Source: an uncultured Clostridia bacterium
Lineage (GTDB): Bacteria; Bacillota; Clostridia; Oscillospirales; Acutalibacteraceae
Length of the DNA: 8,249 bases
Assembly (NCBI GenBank): GCA_937897215.1
Contig: CALCBQ010000118.1
Span: 1-8,249 of the forward strand
Reading direction: 5' to 3'
Below, in pieces: positions 6,251 through 8,249 of this stretch; positions within the stretch are counted from its first letter, which is position 1; each line of letters starts with the position of its first letter. A program made the position numbers and the translations under genes. A model generated the notes under the pieces. The model made no database searches. It was not told the DNA's origin and saw only the letters and a program-made list of their open reading frames with translations.

Positions 6251-7270
6251 TTAGTTTTCTTTCTTTGATGGGATGAGGGCGATGCCAAATCCTGATGCAA
6301 GAGCAATTACTGCTGATGCTACTACTGACACGCCACCATCTGTATTTGGAATTACAGGGTTTTTGTTATCGTTTTTATCTGTGTCAGGTTTTGTATTGTT
6401 ATTTTCGTTGCTTGTATCATTATTTGTGTCGTCATTGTTATTATTATCAGCTGATACAACATTAACTACAAACTCTGCTTCTGCACCCATTACGCTTACT
6501 ACAAATGTGTTTTCGCCTTCTGTAACTTCGTCAACCTGTTCAACATAAATTGGGTATTCTTCGCCGTTATATGTGATGTAATCTTCATCACTTGTAACTG
6601 TTTGAGTTGTACCATCTTTGAAAGTTACAAGAATTTCCATACCTTCTGTATCAAGATTAAGAATTGTATCAAAATCTGAGAATGTTAAATCAAGAATCAT
6701 TTCATAAAGGTCTGGGTTTTCTTCATAGAATGCTTTCAAATCTTCAAATGTCATACCCATTTCGCTAAGCATTTCGTCAATTGTTTCAGGGTCTGACTCA
6801 TAGAGATAATCAAGTGTGAAGTTATCTCTTGTAAGGACATCTTCTTCCATATCATATTCTGTTTTTGTTGGCATTTTTGTAACTTCAACAGAGTCAACAG
6901 GCGATTCTTCAACTGTTACTGTATAAGTTGTTTCAAGGTATGTGTCGTAATCGTCTGTGCCATAGAATTCAACGATTGCTTCATTTTCGCCGATAACATA
7001 GTCAACAACATACATATCAACATAAGAATACTCGTCAACTGTGATTGTTTCTGTTGTGCCGTCATCAAATGTTACTTCAAGCACCATACCGGTAGCGTCG
7101 CACCAGATTTCGTTTTCGTAGCTGTCAAGGCCCTCATAGTAAACTGTTTTGTCAGGTCCTGAAATAACAGTAATTGATTCTGCTTCAGCTGCAAATGCTG
7201 AAACAGTTGCCATTGCAACCACAAGTGCAACTACAAGTAATGTGCTTATTACTTTTGTGAATTTTTTCAT
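6251..7270 (-). CDS. Secreted cell-surface protein with two Ig-like modules and sorting-signal-like C-terminus
   Basis: This 339-residue exported protein has no recognised specific function. Residues 1-27 form a signal peptide (MKKFTKV, a hydrophobic core, then AFA before the cut). Module 1 (about 32-122) and module 2 (about 125-272) share the bacterial Ig-like pattern: S-I/V-x-V near the start, P-x-K-T-x-Y, a G-M-x-L-x-V-T-F-x-D-G-T-T-x-T-x-T strand pair, and G-E-N-x-x-V-x-V before the last strand. Module 2 has an acidic, probably helical insertion at about 157-205. An Asn/Asp-rich linker (275-304) precedes IPNTDGG (307-313), a hydrophobic stretch (313-334) and the short tail SKKEN. This layout resembles an LPXTG-type signal, but the fifth residue is Asp. 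AGGAGG with a six-base spacer fixes the ATG. It has a consensus promoter, so it is probably well expressed. Confidence 0.85.
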   Translation of the reverse strand: MKKFTKVISTLLVVALVVAMATVSAFAAEAESITVISGPDKTVYYEGLDSYENEIWCDATGMVLEVTFDDGTTETITVDEYSYVDMYVVDYVIGENEAIVEFYGTDDYDTYLETTYTVTVEESPVDSVEVTKMPTKTEYDMEEDVLTRDNFTLDYLYESDPETIDEMLSEMGMTFEDLKAFYEENPDLYEMILDLTFSDFDTILNLDTEGMEILVTFKDGTTQTVTSDEDYITYNGEEYPIYVEQVDEVTEGENTFVVSVMGAEAEFVVNVVSADNNNNDDTNNDTSNENNNTKPDTDKNDNKNPVIPNTDGGVSVVASAVIALASGFGIALIPSKKEN

Positions 7271-7295
7271 AATAATCCTCCTATAATTTTAAAAC

Positions 7296-7314
7296 CAAAT
7301 ACTTTTAGTATCTG
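7296..7314. promoter_or_regulatory. Palindrome / 5'-leader hairpin at the surface-gene transcription start
   Basis: CAAATACT (7296-7303), TTT, AGTATCTG (7307-7314) is an eight-pair inverted repeat, with one G-U pair when read as minus-strand RNA. It begins within a few bases of the predicted start of the surface-protein transcript. It could be a repressor operator or a stem that protects the 5' end of the mRNA. Neither is proven. Confidence 0.45.
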
Positions 7315-7315
7315 T

Positions 7316-7351
7316 CATACAAATTATATATCATTATTATATGTATGTCAA
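7316..7351 (-). promoter_or_regulatory. Consensus sigma-A promoter of the surface-protein gene
   Basis: On the minus strand, TTGACA (7351-7346), exactly 17 bases, then TATAAT (7328-7323). Both boxes are perfect consensus. The predicted start is near 7316, with a leader of about 46 bases that includes a hairpin and the AGGAGG SD. Confidence 0.88.
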
Positions 7352-7363
7352 GTAAAATATATC

Positions 7364-7399
7364 TTGAATGTATCTAAAATAGTATTAATAATGAATTAT
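7364..7399 (+). promoter_or_regulatory. Probable sigma-A promoter of the XRE regulator gene
   Basis: TTGAAT (7364-7369), 17 bases, then AATAAT (7387-7392). Its -35 lies only 12 bases from the -35 of the divergent surface-gene promoter. The start near 7399 gives a leader of about 38 bases. A TATAAT at 7397-7402 is an alternative -10 but lacks a -35. Confidence 0.45.
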
Positions 7400-7436
7400 A
7401 ATTATTATAGAAAGAAAATTTGGGAGGTGCGATTGA

Positions 7437-7739
7437 ATGTATTATGAAAATTTTTCAAAACGTTTAGCACAACTTCGTCAAGAAAAGGGCATTTCCGCCA
7501 GAGACATGAGCTTGTCTTTAGGACAAAGCGAAAGTTATATTAATAAAATCGAAAACAATTATGCGATGCCATCTATGCAAGGTTTCTTTTATATATGCGA
7601 TTTTTTGGGTATTACTCCGTCTGAATTTTTCAAAGAAGAAGACAAACACCCTATAATTATGAAAGAACTTATTAACAATGCAAAAAATCTTAACGAAGTG
7701 CAATTAAGACTGCTTTCAGAGTTTATTAAGTCATTATAA
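7437..7739 (+). CDS. Small XRE-family DNA-binding protein
   Basis: This 100-residue protein carries one helix-turn-helix domain of the XRE/Cro type over residues 8-63: RLAQLRQEKGISARDMSLSL, then the turn and recognition helix QSESYINKIENNYAMPS, then FFYICDFLGITPSEFF. The C-terminal 35 residues (KEEDKHPIIMKELIN onward) are charged and predicted helical, possibly for dimer formation. There is no sensor, peptidase or toxin domain. The ATG is fixed by GGAGGTG with a seven-base spacer. Genes like this are common in Clostridia and may act as repressors. The divergent arrangement with the surface-protein gene and the palindrome between them makes that gene, or autoregulation, the natural target to test. 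It ends before a terminator shared with ftsZ. Confidence 0.9.
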   Translation: MYYENFSKRLAQLRQEKGISARDMSLSLGQSESYINKIENNYAMPSMQGFFYICDFLGITPSEFFKEEDKHPIIMKELINNAKNLNEVQLRLLSEFIKSL

Positions 7740-7762
7740 AAATATCATAAAAGATATAAAAA

Positions 7763-7795
7763 AACTCTCGACTTTCGTCGAGAGTTAATTTTTTG
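7763..7795. terminator. Bidirectional terminator between the XRE gene and ftsZ
   Basis: A perfect ten-pair stem (7763-7772 with 7777-7786; arm AACTCTCGAC) and a TTTC loop are followed by AATTTTTT on the plus strand and by a run of seven T on the minus strand. It serves the convergent XRE and ftsZ genes. Confidence 0.9.
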
Positions 7796-7803
7796 TTATT
7801 TAA

Positions 7804-8249
7804 TTATTTTCTGCTCTTGAAAAGGTCAAGGATGTCGCCCATATCGTCGTCAGCGCCGTAACCGTTTGAGCTGATGTCTTCCATACCGCCATTGTAGTGA
7901 GGTTTCTTTGAAACGCCGTTTGCATCAAGACCAAAACCTGTTGCGATTACAGTAACAATCATTTCGTCATCAAGTTTTTCATCGAATGCAACACCGAAGA
8001 TGATGTTTGCATCGTCATCTGCCTGAGCACGAACAATACCTGCTGCTGTATCAACATCTTCAAGAGTGATATCAGGAGATGCTGTAATGCTGATAATAAC
8101 ACCCTTAGCACCTGTAATTGTTGTTTCAAGAAGTGGGCTTGAGATAGCTGAGTTTGCTGCCTGTTCTGCCTTATCTTTACCGCTTGCGTGACCAATACCC
8201 ATATGAGCGTGGCCTGCGTCCTTCATAACTGAAGTAACGTCAGCAAAGT
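7804..8249 (-). CDS. ftsZ: Cell division protein FtsZ, C-terminal part (5' end outside window)
   Basis: The open frame runs off the right edge, and about 148 codons are present. FtsZ is the tubulin-like GTPase that forms the division ring. The fragment starts with FADVTSVMKDAGHAHMGIG, a hallmark of the T7-loop-adjacent region, followed by A-S-G-K-D-K-A-E-Q-A-A and the C-terminal domain with ISSPLLETTITGAKGVIISI, DVDTAAGIV and DDANIIFGVAFDE, ending IVTVIATGF. The remaining tail is short (about 42 residues), rich in Gly and Asp, and ends in DILDLFKSRK. The usual C-terminal peptide contains IPxFLR, so this tail is a variant. The internal ATG at 8226 is not a start. The gene ends at a shared terminator, so no spoIIGA-sigE pair follows directly as it does in many relatives. 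Confidence 0.96.
   Translation of the reverse strand, partial: FADVTSVMKDAGHAHMGIGHASGKDKAEQAANSAISSPLLETTITGAKGVIISITASPDITLEDVDTAAGIVRAQADDDANIIFGVAFDEKLDDEMIVTVIATGFGLDANGVSKKPHYNGGMEDISSNGYGADDDMGDILDLFKSRK

Noticed and set aside
6370..6460. Asn/Asp-coding tract as a DNA tandem repeat
   Set aside because: It is low-complexity linker coding sequence without a regular repeat unit.
6273..6548. Plus-strand open frame of 91 codons inside the surface-protein gene
   Set aside because: It is a Ser/Leu/Val-rich shadow of the Asn/Asp-rich linker and Ig-like strands, with no SD.
7437..7739. XRE protein as antitoxin of a toxin-antitoxin pair
   Set aside because: No toxin-like gene adjoins it on the same strand; it is followed by a terminator and ftsZ.

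Overview
The window looks like an AT-rich chromosomal segment from a spore-forming, low-GC Gram-positive bacterium of the class Clostridia, probably an Oscillospiraceae/Ruminococcaceae-type anaerobe. The evidence is the sporulation genes yqfC, yqfD and ylbJ, the conserved yqf-phoH-ybeY-dgkA-era gene order, strong Shine-Dalgarno (SD) sites and consensus sigma-A promoters. The lineage is inferred; no 16S or database match is available here. No stretch over 300 bases lacks a gene. The longest gap is the 166-bp divergent intergenic region at 7271-7436.

Region 1 (1-3490, all minus strand, read right to left) is yqfC, yqfD, phoH-like, ybeY, dgkA, era. The first two belong to mother-cell sporulation. 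The others are housekeeping genes: a PhoH-family ATPase, the rRNA-maturation endoribonuclease YbeY, an undecaprenol/diacylglycerol kinase and the ribosome-assembly GTPase Era, of which only the first 16 codons are present. A good sigma-A-type promoter inside the last codons of yqfD can drive the housekeeping part separately. Compared with the Bacillus subtilis order, pgpH and cdd are absent from this cluster.

Region 2 (3574-4942, plus strand) is ylbJ, divergent from yqfC, followed by a short four-cysteine protein and a strong hairpin terminator. A short palindromic repeat lies between ylbJ and the small gene and supplies a spurious in-frame ATG.

Region 3 (4948-7739) looks like an accessory block between the sporulation cluster and ftsZ. 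It holds an unrecognised single-pass membrane protein (minus), a secreted cell-surface protein with two Ig-like modules and a sorting-signal-like C-terminus (minus), and a divergent small XRE-family regulator (plus). The surface-protein and regulator promoters are back to back, and an 8-bp palindrome lies at the predicted transcription start of the surface gene. This is the best candidate here for a small regulated system. A second, diverged copy of the palindromic repeat serves as the likely terminator of the surface-protein gene.

Region 4 (7763-8249) is a bidirectional terminator and the C-terminal part of ftsZ (minus), cut by the window edge. Most of the window is ordinary chromosome. The findings concern regulation, the repeat pair, and the three proteins without a recognised function.
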